Of a DNA stretch of 17,321 nt, positions 1-6,824 are shown piece after piece. This DNA is from UMGS1279 sp045534095 (GTDB taxonomy: Bacteria > Bacillota > Clostridia > Oscillospirales > Acutalibacteraceae), in NCBI GenBank assembly GCA_045534095.1, contig JAZSJA010000144.1, forward strand, positions 1-17,321. The letters run 5' to 3'. The notes beneath the pieces were generated by a model. The model was not told the DNA's origin. It searched no databases and was given only the letters and a program-made list of their open reading frames with translations. The position numbers and the translations under genes were made by a program. The stretch's first letter is position 1. Each line of letters begins with the position of its first letter.

Positions 1-1
1 T

Positions 2-166
2 GATGAAAAAACGGTTGCTCAATTTAACAGTCGAGATTGGGCTATGATAACTGCCGAACTTAAAGTTGAATACAACAAGCTTTACGGTAGGCAAGGGCCT
101 GTTCTTTATCTTAAAGATATTGCACGCACTTCTCTCCCCGAGGAAGAGGTTGCCACCTTCTATTAA
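2..166 (+). CDS. C-terminal fragment of an unrecognised protein
   Basis: An open frame enters from the left edge and runs 54 codons to a TAA at 164-166. The peptide is polar and ends in EEEVATFY. It contains segments such as RDWAMITAELKVEYNKLY and YLKDIARTSL that read like a real helical protein tail, and its codon choice matches the neighbouring genes. I do not recognise the family from this tail. The stop is followed within 4 bases by the first copy of the tandem repeat, so those repeats would lie in the 3' untranslated region of this gene's message. Confidence 0.6.
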   Translation, partial: DEKTVAQFNSRDWAMITAELKVEYNKLYGRQGPVLYLKDIARTSLPEEEVATFY

Positions 167-169
167 CCG

Positions 170-448
170 GGCTAAGCCCGGATTTATTCCGAATAGGTCT
201 TTAGCGTTTTGCTAAATCTCGTTCCGCGGCCGGAAAGGCACGAATAAACCATACAATTTACAGGCTAAGCCCGGATTTATTCCGAACAGGTCTTTAGCGT
301 TTTGCTAAATCTCGTTCCGCGGCCGGAAAGACACGAATAAACCATACAATTTACAGGCTAAGCCCGGATTTATTCCGAACAGGTCTTTGGCGTTTTGCCA
401 AATTTCGTTCCGCGGCCGGAAAAAGACCAATAGACCACACATTTGCAG
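170..448. repeat. Three tandem 93-bp structured repeats
   Basis: Units begin at 170, 263 and 356, each opening with GGCTAAGCCCGG, at an exact 93-bp period. Copies 1 and 2 are nearly identical; copy 3 differs in its last 30 or so bases. Each unit has an inner hairpin TTTAGC-GTTTT-GCTAAA and an outer pairing of TTCCG with CGGAA after a CCGCGGCC core. In copy 3 the inner stem is TTTGGC-GTTTT-GCCAAA, so both arms changed together and pairing is kept. That is evidence for selection on an RNA or DNA hairpin. A diverged copy lies inverted near 15308-15362. No reading frame is apparent inside the units. Confidence 0.85.
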
Positions 449-483
449 TCTAGACACATAACCTTATATTTTATCTTTGACAC

Positions 484-519
484 AAAAAATTGCCCTGACG
501 TTTCCGTCAGGGCGATTTT
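484..519 (-). terminator. Intrinsic terminator, stronger leftward
   Basis: GCCCTGACG (492-500) pairs perfectly with CGTCAGGGC (505-513). On the minus strand the loop is GAAA and the stem is followed by a run of six T (484-489). On the plus strand the tail is TTTT. It can therefore end the leftward transcript started at about 896 and may also stop rightward reading from the gene at 2-166. Confidence 0.75.
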
Positions 520-677
520 AAATAATCTTATTTTTCATAGCCTCATATTATTTTGCTACCTTGTAGCAAGTTTATTATAGATTAAAGTTATTTTTACTGC
601 AATTTTAAAGTTTACAAATTGATCTAACCTTTTACTTGGTTAATCGGTATTGCTTAGTACATTGGTCTCACCCTTCT

Positions 678-746
678 TTATTTTTCTTTGTACTGTCCAG
701 ATGACAAGTTAATTGCAATTTTAAAACCGATTATGATCCTTTTCAT
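678..746 (-). CDS. Candidate small ORF, 22 aa
   Basis: This minus-strand frame starts at ATG 746-744, preceded by AGGAGA (752-757) at a 5-base gap, and ends in TAA. The peptide is MKRIIIGFKIAINLSSGQ followed by YKEK. It has a short hydrophobic and basic N-terminal half that could form an amphipathic helix, and a polar tail. The ribosome site is as good as those of the large genes here, which is the main reason to report it. No family is recognised. A small toxin-like or signalling peptide is only one possibility, and it may be a chance frame. Confidence 0.35.
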   Translation of the reverse strand: MKRIIIGFKIAINLSSGQYKEK

Positions 747-800
747 AAACATCTCCTATTTTGGGGTTTTGGCGTTTTGCCCCAACTCTTACAAGCAACC

Positions 801-842
801 CTATCTAGGCAAAACGGCTGAGGAAAATGGTTCACTATTCAT
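801..842 (-). CDS. Candidate leader ORF, 13 aa
   Basis: This minus-strand frame ATG (842-840) to TAG (803-801) encodes MNSEPFSSAVLPR. A GGGG (852-855) lies 9 bases upstream of the start. The ribosome site overlaps one arm of the GGCTGAG/CTCAGCC stem, and the last third of the frame overlaps one arm of the CGTTTTGCC/GGCAAAACG stem. A translating or stalled ribosome would thus change the fold ahead of the second small ORF. This is the layout of a regulatory leader peptide, but the evidence is only structural. Confidence 0.3.
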   Translation of the reverse strand: MNSEPFSSAVLPR

Positions 843-902
843 TGGACTCAGCCCCTTTCTTTAGATTTTGTTTTTCTTTAGTCCTTTTTCTTTTCTGTCT
901 AC

Positions 903-931
903 ATTATAGCAAGATTTTTTCTATTTGTCAA
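903..931 (-). promoter_or_regulatory. Sigma-A promoter, leftward
   Basis: On the minus strand TTGACA (926-931) and TATAAT (903-908) are separated by exactly 17 bases, and TGC directly precedes the -10 (extended -10). All twelve box bases match consensus. It drives transcription toward the short-ORF region, away from the SCIFF operon promoter at 1011. Confidence 0.85.
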
Positions 932-1010
932 GTGTTTTTTGTGACTTTTTTAAGTTTTTTATAAAAAAGTTTATAACTTTTGTTTATTTTAAATAAATGA
1001 CGGGTTTTTA

Positions 1011-1039
1011 TTGACTTATAAAAACATTTGTGATATAAT
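1011..1039 (+). promoter_or_regulatory. Sigma-A promoter of the SCIFF operon
   Basis: TTGACT (1011-1016) and TATAAT (1034-1039) are 17 bases apart, with TGA before the -10 giving an extended -10. The predicted start is near 1046, giving a leader of about 27 bases before the SCIFF start codon. Confidence 0.88.
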
Positions 1040-1072
1040 GTTAGTATATTCATTCCAATGGAGGTTACTGTA

Positions 1073-1225
1073 ATGGAGCACATTAAAACTATTGAAACTC
1101 GCAATCTTTGCGAAAGCGCTAAAAACGGTGGTTGTGGCGAATGCCAAACTTCTTGCCAGTCTGCTTGCAAAACCAGTTGTGGTATTGCTAATCAGCAGTG
1201 CGAAAACACCGAAGAGAGCAAATAA
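1073..1225 (+). CDS. SCIFF ranthipeptide precursor (six cysteines in forty-five residues)
   Basis: This 50-residue peptide opens MEHIKTIETRNLCESAKNGG and contains CGECQTSCQSACKTSC, the signature of SCIFF precursors that are almost universal in Clostridia. GGAGG (1060-1064) lies 8 bases before the ATG. Cysteines are at 13, 21, 24, 28, 32, 36 and 43. The last six are the family set, while Cys13 lies in the leader-like part. The product is a substrate for the radical SAM maturase encoded next, which makes a Cys-to-Thr thioether in characterised relatives. As I recall, that link joins Cys32 to Thr37; here residue 37 is Gly (CKTSCGIAN). The nearest hydroxyl residues are Thr34 and Ser35. The biological role of mature SCIFF is not settled. 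Strong promoter and own terminator suggest higher expression than the downstream enzyme. Confidence 0.95.
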   Translation: MEHIKTIETRNLCESAKNGGCGECQTSCQSACKTSCGIANQQCENTEESK

Positions 1226-1241
1226 TTAATCTTTTAAAATT

Positions 1242-1264
1242 AGCCGCTCTAAGCGGCTTTTTTT
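1242..1264 (+). terminator. Terminator or attenuator between SCIFF and maturase
   Basis: AGCCGC (1242-1247) pairs with GCGGCT (1253-1258) over a 5-base loop and is followed by a run of seven T (1258-1264). It lies between the peptide and the enzyme gene, with no strong promoter after it. It should therefore cut most transcripts short after the peptide and let a fraction read into the maturase, giving excess substrate over enzyme. Confidence 0.8.
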
Positions 1265-1304
1265 ATGATATATTACCCTTTATATAAATCAGGAGAATTT
1301 ATTT

Positions 1305-2681
1305 ATGGTACATCAATATAGTCTGGGTGGATACAACATAGTTCTTGATATCTGCTCCGGTTCGGTTCACGTTGTAGACGACGTTGCTTTTGATATTATT
1401 TCACTCTTTGAAAACGCCTCTAAAGATGAGATTATTAAAACGGTTAGTGAAAAACACCTATCAAAGGGCGTTAGTTCTGCCGACGTTGAGGAATGTTACA
1501 ATCAAGTTGAAAATCTTAAATCTGCAGGAAAACTTTTCACTCCCGATACCTTTGAGCCAATGGCGGGTGCTTTAAAACAAAAAACGTCGGGTGTTGTAAA
1601 GGCCCTTTGCCTTCACGTTGCTCACACCTGCAACCTTAACTGCGAATACTGTTTTGCAAGTCAGGGCAAATACCAAGGCGAGCGTGCGGTTATGAGTTTT
1701 GATGTCGGCAAGCGTGCTTTTGACTGGCTTATTGAAAATTCAGGCAATCGCCATAATTTAGAGGTTGACTTTTTTGGTGGTGAGCCCCTTATGAATTTTG
1801 ACGTTGTGAAACAGCTTGTTGCCTATGCCCGAAGCATTGAAAAAGAAAAAGGCAAAAATTTCCGTTTCACCCTTACCACAAACGGACTTTTGATTGACGA
1901 TGACGTTATTGATTTTGCCAACAAAGAAATGAGCAACGTTGTTCTTAGCCTTGATGGAAGAAAAGAGGTTCACGACCGCTACCGTGTGGATTACAATGGC
2001 AAAGGTAGTTTTGATAAAATTGTACCTAAATTCCAAAAACTTGTAAAGGCAAGAGATAACAAAAACTACTATATGCGTGGCACCTTCACACATCAAAATC
2101 CCGACTTTTTAAAGGATATTGAGGTTATGCTCCACCTAGGCTTTACCGAGCTTAGCATGGAGCCTGTTGTTTGTGCCTCGGGCGACCCTTCAGAACTTAC
2201 TCCCGAGGATATGGCCATTGTTATGGAACAGTACGAAAAACTCGCCGAGCTTATGCTTAAAAAAGACAAAGAGGGAAAACCCTTTACCTTCTATCACTAT
2301 ATGATAGATTTGACAGGTGGTCCTTGTATTTATAAGCGAATTTCGGGCTGCGGTTCGGGTACCGAATATATGGCAGTTACCCCTTGGGGCGACCTTTACC
2401 CCTGCCACCAATTTGTAGGTGACGAAGCCTTTAAGCTTGGTGATATTTGGCAAGGCGTTACAAATAATGAAGTTAAAAACTCCTTTGCTGAGTGTAACGT
2501 TTACGCAAGAGAAGAATGCAAAAACTGTTGGGCAAGACTTTACTGCTCGGGCGGATGTGCCGCCAACGCCTACCACGCAACCGGCAAGGTTACCGGAATA
2601 TATAAAGCGGGCTGTGAACTGTTTAAAAAGCGTATGGAATGTGCCATTATGGTACAAATTGCCCGCACCTTTGGAGAATAA
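1305..2681 (+). CDS. SCIFF maturase, radical SAM/SPASM thioether-forming enzyme
   Basis: This 458-aa protein is the expected partner of the SCIFF peptide just upstream. Residues 1-90 form a small N-terminal domain like the RiPP recognition element. The radical SAM cluster motif CNLNCEYC has Cys109, Cys113 and Cys116, followed by an FFGGEPL motif. The C-terminal SPASM/twitch region holds a cysteine-rich block including Cys397, 405, 408, 414 and 418 (ECKNCWARLYCSGGC), which should bind auxiliary 4Fe-4S clusters. Known relatives (CteB, Tte1186) use S-adenosylmethionine to make a thioether between a Cys sulfur and a Thr in the precursor. AGGAGA at 1291-1296 sits 8 bases before the ATG. The following decarboxylase starts only 5 bases after its stop, so the two are probably translationally coupled. 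Length and motifs appear intact. Confidence 0.95.
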   Translation: MVHQYSLGGYNIVLDICSGSVHVVDDVAFDIISLFENASKDEIIKTVSEKHLSKGVSSADVEECYNQVENLKSAGKLFTPDTFEPMAGALKQKTSGVVKALCLHVAHTCNLNCEYCFASQGKYQGERAVMSFDVGKRAFDWLIENSGNRHNLEVDFFGGEPLMNFDVVKQLVAYARSIEKEKGKNFRFTLTTNGLLIDDDVIDFANKEMSNVVLSLDGRKEVHDRYRVDYNGKGSFDKIVPKFQKLVKARDNKNYYMRGTFTHQNPDFLKDIEVMLHLGFTELSMEPVVCASGDPSELTPEDMAIVMEQYEKLAELMLKKDKEGKPFTFYHYMIDLTGGPCIYKRISGCGSGTEYMAVTPWGDLYPCHQFVGDEAFKLGDIWQGVTNNEVKNSFAECNVYAREECKNCWARLYCSGGCAANAYHATGKVTGIYKAGCELFKKRMECAIMVQIARTFGE

Positions 2682-2686
2682 CAACT

Positions 2687-4009
2687 ATGGAAACTCCCAT
2701 TTGCGACTTTATTGAAAATTACATATCGCAAAATGCCGCAAGACTGCATATGCCCGGTCACAAGGGGTGCGGTCTTTTAGGCTTTGAGGAGTTTGACATT
2801 ACCGAAATAAAAGGTGCCGACAATCTTTATGAGGCAGATGGAATTATAAAAGAAAGCGAAGAAAACGCCTCTAAGATTTTTGGTTGTAATACATTCTATT
2901 CTACCGAGGGCTCAACCCAGTGCATAAAAGCGATGCTTTATTTAGCCCATACCTTTTCAGGCGGAAAGAAAACCATTGCAGCTGGAAGAAATGCCCATAA
3001 AAGTTTTTTAAATTCTGCCGCTTTGCTTGATTTAGAGATTGATTGGCTATATGGCAAGAGCGAAAACCACCTCTCTTTTAATCTTACCGCTGAGGATGTA
3101 GAAAATTATTTCAAAAGTTCCACCATCCTACCCTTTGCCCTTTATTTAACCTCTCCCGACTACTTGGGCAATAGGCTTGATATCAAAAAAATTGCAGATA
3201 TCTGCAAAAAATACTCGGTGCTTCTTTTGGTGGATAACGCACATGGTGGCTACCTTAAATTTTTAAAGGAATCCGAGCATCCCATTGATTTAGGTGCGGA
3301 TTTGTGTGCTACCTCCGCCCACAAAACTCTGCCCGTACTAACAGGCGGCGCTTATTTGCAAATTTCCCCAAATGCCCATAGTTATTTTAAAGAAAACGCA
3401 AAAACAGCCCTATCTATTTTTGGGTCCACAAGCCCCTCCTACCTTATTTTGCAATCCCTTGATAAAGCTAACAAATATTTGGAAGGCTATAAAGAAAAAC
3501 TTTCAGGCTTTATTTTAAAAATCAAAAAACTAAAAACTGCCCTTTTGGAAAAAGGCTTTTCCTTTATCGGCAACGAACCTCTTAAACTGACAATCCTAGC
3601 AAAGGATTACGGTTATTTTGGTTATGAATTAGGTGAATATTTATATAACCAAAATATTGTTGCAGAATTTTTTGACCCGGATTTTTTAACCTTAATGTTC
3701 ACTCCCGAGACAAAAGACGAAGATTTAAAAAGACTTTTTTTAGTGCTTTCGGCTTTACCTAAAAAGGAAAAAATCACCACAAAGCCTCCTGCTTTTAATT
3801 TACCTAACCGAAAACTCTCTGTAAGAGAAGCGGTTTTCAGTAAATTTGAAATGGTAGATTTAAAGGATGCTTTTGGCAGAATTTCCGCCTCCCCCACCGT
3901 TGGTTGCCCCCCTGCTATCCCCATTGTTATGAGTGGCGAAGAGATTGACGAAAAAATTATTGCTTTACTAAAATATTACGGCATTAACAAATGCCTTGTT
4001 GTTAAATAA
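2687..4009 (+). CDS. Orn/Lys/Arg decarboxylase-family PLP enzyme
   Basis: This 440-aa protein belongs to the aspartate-aminotransferase-fold family of bacterial Orn/Lys/Arg decarboxylases, in the shorter YaaO/SpeA-like group that lacks the N-terminal wing domain. It opens METPICDFIENYI and RLHMPGHKG, typical of the family start. VDNAHGG places Asp183 and His186 at the cofactor site, and TSAHKTLP places the PLP lysine at 213. The C-terminal CPPAIPIVMSGEEI is the usual family tail. I chose ATG 2687 because GGAG (2673-2676) sits 10 bases upstream and the family start fits; a longer frame from 2639 lies inside the maturase. By family it would decarboxylate a basic amino acid to a polyamine or diamine. 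Which one is not readable. Its cotranscription with the SCIFF maturase is notable. Confidence 0.88.
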   Translation: METPICDFIENYISQNAARLHMPGHKGCGLLGFEEFDITEIKGADNLYEADGIIKESEENASKIFGCNTFYSTEGSTQCIKAMLYLAHTFSGGKKTIAAGRNAHKSFLNSAALLDLEIDWLYGKSENHLSFNLTAEDVENYFKSSTILPFALYLTSPDYLGNRLDIKKIADICKKYSVLLLVDNAHGGYLKFLKESEHPIDLGADLCATSAHKTLPVLTGGAYLQISPNAHSYFKENAKTALSIFGSTSPSYLILQSLDKANKYLEGYKEKLSGFILKIKKLKTALLEKGFSFIGNEPLKLTILAKDYGYFGYELGEYLYNQNIVAEFFDPDFLTLMFTPETKDEDLKRLFLVLSALPKKEKITTKPPAFNLPNRKLSVREAVFSKFEMVDLKDAFGRISASPTVGCPPAIPIVMSGEEIDEKIIALLKYYGINKCLVVK

Positions 4010-4013
4010 TTAT

Positions 4014-4055
4014 AAAAAAACTGCAACAGAGAAAAATTCCGTTGCAGTTTTTATT
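4014..4055. terminator. Bidirectional terminator between convergent genes
   Basis: AAACTGCAAC (4018-4027) pairs with GTTGCAGTTT (4041-4050). T runs follow on both strands (4048-4052 rightward, the complement of A4014-4020 leftward). It separates the convergent decarboxylase and dockerin-protein genes. Confidence 0.85.
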
Positions 4056-4072
4056 TATGTTTTTTACAATGT

Positions 4073-6733
4073 TTAATGCAAAATTATACCTTCCCAACCG
4101 GCGTTATATCTAGCCAGATGTACCAGGTCAAAAGCATCAAGCACACCATCGCCGTTAACATCGGTTACCGCAGCATTATACTCAACCTCCCAGTCGGCTA
4201 CAACTCTAGCCAAGGTAACAAGATCTGCTAAATTCACAAAGTAGTCATTGTTAATATCGCCGGGAGTGTTATCCATAAAGGTGGTATGTTCAACACCAAG
4301 TGCCTTAGCATCATTCTCTGCGGCACTACCCTTACGGCAACGGATAAATGGGAATGGAGTTTTTTCATTATATTCGTCACTATTATCTATCTCAGCCAAC
4401 CTGGTATCATTACCAAGAATAGTAACTGTGTTATTGCCGTAGATATATTCCGAATAACCTAAGAAATCGTTTTTAAGTTCCTTTACGGTAGGTACAATAG
4501 TAACGTCATCATTTCTGGCAAATGCAACAATCTCAGTCATATCTTTATTGTAGATAACGCCATCCTTTGCAGTATAGTAAGGATTGGTTTTTGAGAATTC
4601 TACATCATAGGCACTTGCCATAAAAAAATGTTGATGGCTAATTTTTTCTACGTTTCCAAGGTACAAATATTCAAGGGAACGCATACCTTCAAAGGTATAA
4701 ACAGAAAGGTCTTTAACCGAATCGGGCAATATAACGGTTTCAAGCATACCATGCGCATAACCAAAACAATATAAGCTTTCTACAGAATTAACGGGGTATC
4801 CGTAAATTTTCTCGGGGATAACAAGGGTAAGGTCATCAGGAACGTCTTTTAAACCATCAATACGAATGCCTAAGCCCTTGCTGTATTTGCTATCTTCATA
4901 ATACCATCCAAGTTCAAAATTCGTTTCATTTGGTTTTACAGTTACGGGGACTTGTAAATTGAAGGTGCCATCACCATCCGTTGTTATCTCGATGCTTATT
5001 TCAAAACTATCCCCTACCTTCCAATGGTCATCGGCAGTTTGGTTAAGCTTATCGCCATACCACCTAAAACTATTGTACGCATAGATATCAATTTCACTAT
5101 TATTAGTTATGGTACTTTCTGTTATAACTGTACCATCATAAAGTACATACTCTAACTCTGCGTCAAAAAATTGGGGTAAATAATCATAATAAACTATTTC
5201 TTCATAGGTTTCTTCATCGTAGTGATAATTCTTACCGCCAAACATACCGTCGATTATGGTTATTCCCTTTTTAACCCTTACGTCTTTTATGAAATTCTTA
5301 ACTACGTAAACCTTATATTCACAAGAAACATCACCTATTGATGTGGTTAGGATATTCTCACCAAGCTCTAAATGTTTTTCGTTTTGCTCAACTTCATTAA
5401 CATAAAAGCCTAAATTGCCAACCTCCCACCGGGTGAGATCTACCATATCTGGACGGCCATCATTAAACTTTATGGTATATAAAGGTCTGCAACGTTCAAG
5501 AAAATAGTGATAATATCCGTCATCGGAAAAATACCCGTCGTCTTCATATTCCAACGCGTTGATGGTTCTGATAGAGATACTTTCAACCGGATTTGGTTTC
5601 ATTTCAATATTGAAACTACCAAGTTCAGTTGCTCCATAATACCCAAACTCATCTTCATAGTATTTTTTAATCTTAACCGTACAGGGTTTTCCGACCTCCC
5701 ACTCGGCATCATTACATTCAAAGTTTAGATCCAGTTTATGAAAATCGTCATCAGATATATTGTAAGCAAGACTTTTTCCGTTTTTAAAATTAACGTTAAC
5801 GTCTATATCCATTTGATAAATGCTGTATGAGAATGAATTTCCATCATAATAACCTTGTGCTCCCTCATAAATGGGCTCGTTGGCTATGCCTGTAACGGAA
5901 TCAATTCCGCCGTAGGATTCAACGATTACAGGCATTTTTGTTTCAAACAAACGCTCTGATCCAAAATAAACGGTGATCTCACTTTTTCCTTTTCCGTCAT
6001 CTCCCCAAACTATGGAGTTTTTTAAAGGCTCTTCAAAATAAACGTATTCACCGCGATACAATCTATAAGAATATTCTTGGTTGTTTACATCTATGGGGAT
6101 TTCATCTCCGTTGCTAAGGGTAAAAGCAACCTGAGGATTAGTGATATAACCGTTAATATTATCTAATCTGTCAATAAGCTCTGCGGGAATGGAGTTTGTA
6201 GCCTTTGCCGACAAACCTGTAACCCTTTCGGCGGCAACCTCTACCTCTACCATCATATCAATGCTTATTACGTAAGGCCCATGATAATCACAAATATAGG
6301 TAAATGGCACGTTATATTTTTTACCCTGCTCCAAAGGGTTTTCCTGATTGTTCAGATCTATATCTTCAAAATTCAAATCAAGCATATAGTTCGAATACTC
6401 GTTATGTAATTGAGAATTGATTGCAAAGGATTTGGTTCTTCCGTCGCTAAATTCCAAAGTAACTTCAACCAACCCACCTGCCTTATAGGGGTCAAAATAG
6501 TTCCACTCATTGCCATTGGAGTCGGTTCTGACCTCGCTATCCAATCCTACGTAAAGAGGACGACGCATTTTTGCCGTAGCGTTCACAACGTTGGCATATT
6601 CATTTGTAGCCTTGATATATTCATTAACTTCCTCGGCTACAACTACACCGCCACAAAATATAGTGCTACACATTGATAAAAACAGTGCAAAGACAATTAA
6701 AAAAGTACATGTTTTTCTTAAAACTCCAAACAT
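4073..6733 (-). CDS. Secreted dockerin protein with Ig-like repeats and a BspA-type leucine-rich segment
   Basis: This 886-aa protein has a signal peptide (LRKTCTFLIVFALFLS, likely cleavage near VVVA-EE, residue 34). Residues 35-620 form about five diverged units of roughly 100 residues, each with a strand pattern ending in a 'v.f.dG' turn (LEFSDGRTK, VNFKNGKSL, IKFNDGRPD, YVLYDGTVI), which resembles bacterial Ig-like folds. About 640-760 is a BspA-type leucine-rich segment (ETVILPDSVKDLSVYTFEGM, SLEYLYLGNVEKI). Residues 826-886 are a type I dockerin with two calcium-binding F-hands, DINNDYFVNLADL and DVNGDGVLDAFDL. By family, dockerins dock to cohesin scaffolds on the cell surface or in the medium. 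No catalytic domain is visible, so a binding, adhesive or structural role is most likely. An AGAGAGG site precedes the ATG by about 10 bases. It is a single-gene unit with its own promoter. Confidence 0.88.
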   Translation of the reverse strand: MFGVLRKTCTFLIVFALFLSMCSTIFCGGVVVAEEVNEYIKATNEYANVVNATAKMRRPLYVGLDSEVRTDSNGNEWNYFDPYKAGGLVEVTLEFSDGRTKSFAINSQLHNEYSNYMLDLNFEDIDLNNQENPLEQGKKYNVPFTYICDYHGPYVISIDMMVEVEVAAERVTGLSAKATNSIPAELIDRLDNINGYITNPQVAFTLSNGDEIPIDVNNQEYSYRLYRGEYVYFEEPLKNSIVWGDDGKGKSEITVYFGSERLFETKMPVIVESYGGIDSVTGIANEPIYEGAQGYYDGNSFSYSIYQMDIDVNVNFKNGKSLAYNISDDDFHKLDLNFECNDAEWEVGKPCTVKIKKYYEDEFGYYGATELGSFNIEMKPNPVESISIRTINALEYEDDGYFSDDGYYHYFLERCRPLYTIKFNDGRPDMVDLTRWEVGNLGFYVNEVEQNEKHLELGENILTTSIGDVSCEYKVYVVKNFIKDVRVKKGITIIDGMFGGKNYHYDEETYEEIVYYDYLPQFFDAELEYVLYDGTVITESTITNNSEIDIYAYNSFRWYGDKLNQTADDHWKVGDSFEISIEITTDGDGTFNLQVPVTVKPNETNFELGWYYEDSKYSKGLGIRIDGLKDVPDDLTLVIPEKIYGYPVNSVESLYCFGYAHGMLETVILPDSVKDLSVYTFEGMRSLEYLYLGNVEKISHQHFFMASAYDVEFSKTNPYYTAKDGVIYNKDMTEIVAFARNDDVTIVPTVKELKNDFLGYSEYIYGNNTVTILGNDTRLAEIDNSDEYNEKTPFPFIRCRKGSAAENDAKALGVEHTTFMDNTPGDINNDYFVNLADLVTLARVVADWEVEYNAAVTDVNGDGVLDAFDLVHLARYNAGWEGIILH

Positions 6734-6771
6734 TTTTTAAAAACCTCTCTTACTATTTTTAATATACTGAA

Positions 6772-6800
6772 ATTATACCATATTAAAAAATTTTTGTAAA
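6772..6800 (-). promoter_or_regulatory. Promoter of the dockerin protein gene
   Basis: On the minus strand TTTACA (6795-6800) and TATAAT (6772-6777) are 17 bases apart, with TGG before the -10. The leader to the start codon at 6733 is about 32 bases. Confidence 0.82.
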
Positions 6801-6824
6801 GCATTAAACCTTTTAAATCGTTTA

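Larger units (their letters stand above)
660..863 (-). repeat. Duplicated short leader module, 180 bp apart
   Basis: On the plus strand CATTGGTCTCA followed by CCCTTCTTTA (660-680) and CATTGGACTCA followed by GCCCCTTTCTTTA (840-863) are near-identical, and T-rich similarity continues beyond each. Read leftward, each module is a purine-rich ribosome-site-like stretch, a TGAGWCCA box and an ATG. The upstream module opens the 13-aa frame. The downstream one opens only Met-Tyr-stop. This looks like an ancient local duplication within the transcript. Confidence 0.6.
484..896 (-). ncRNA. Candidate leftward orphan transcript with short ORFs and stacked hairpins
   Basis: A strong leftward promoter (903-931) and a terminator (484-513) bracket about 410 bases without any ordinary gene. 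The minus strand can fold GGCTGAG/CTCAGCC (847-853 with 816-822), then CGTTTTGCC/GGCAAAACG (808-816 with 773-781). An alternative hairpin TTGGGG/CCCCAA (780-785 with 761-766) shares bases 780-781 with the second stem, so the two exclude each other. A further 7-bp hairpin lies at 553-569. Two short frames with ribosome sites (801-842, 678-746) sit inside. A weaker leftward promoter (TATAAT at 574-579, poor -35 at 597-602) could make a roughly 85-base 3' RNA. Whether this is a small RNA, a regulatory leader or a small-peptide unit cannot be decided here. Confidence 0.45.

Noticed and set aside
170..448. CRISPR array
   Set aside because: The 93-bp units are directly tandem without variable spacers, and no cas gene is nearby.
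574..602. Second leftward promoter feeding the terminator at 484-513
   Set aside because: The -10 is a perfect TATAAT at 17-base spacing, but the -35 (TTGCAG) matches only three of six bases, so it is mentioned only within the transcript entry.
928..1170. Minus-strand open frame of 80 codons
   Set aside because: It is antisense to the SCIFF gene and its promoter, which are far better supported, and its peptide resembles no protein.
2190..2684. Minus-strand open frame of 164 codons inside the SCIFF maturase
   Set aside because: It is a mirror of a well-supported gene; several similar antisense frames (for example 1758-2096, 6979-7446, 11185-11613) have the same origin in codon bias.
2639..2686. 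Longer N-terminus for the decarboxylase
   Set aside because: It lies inside the maturase gene, lacks family similarity, and a good ribosome site precedes the internal ATG at 2687.
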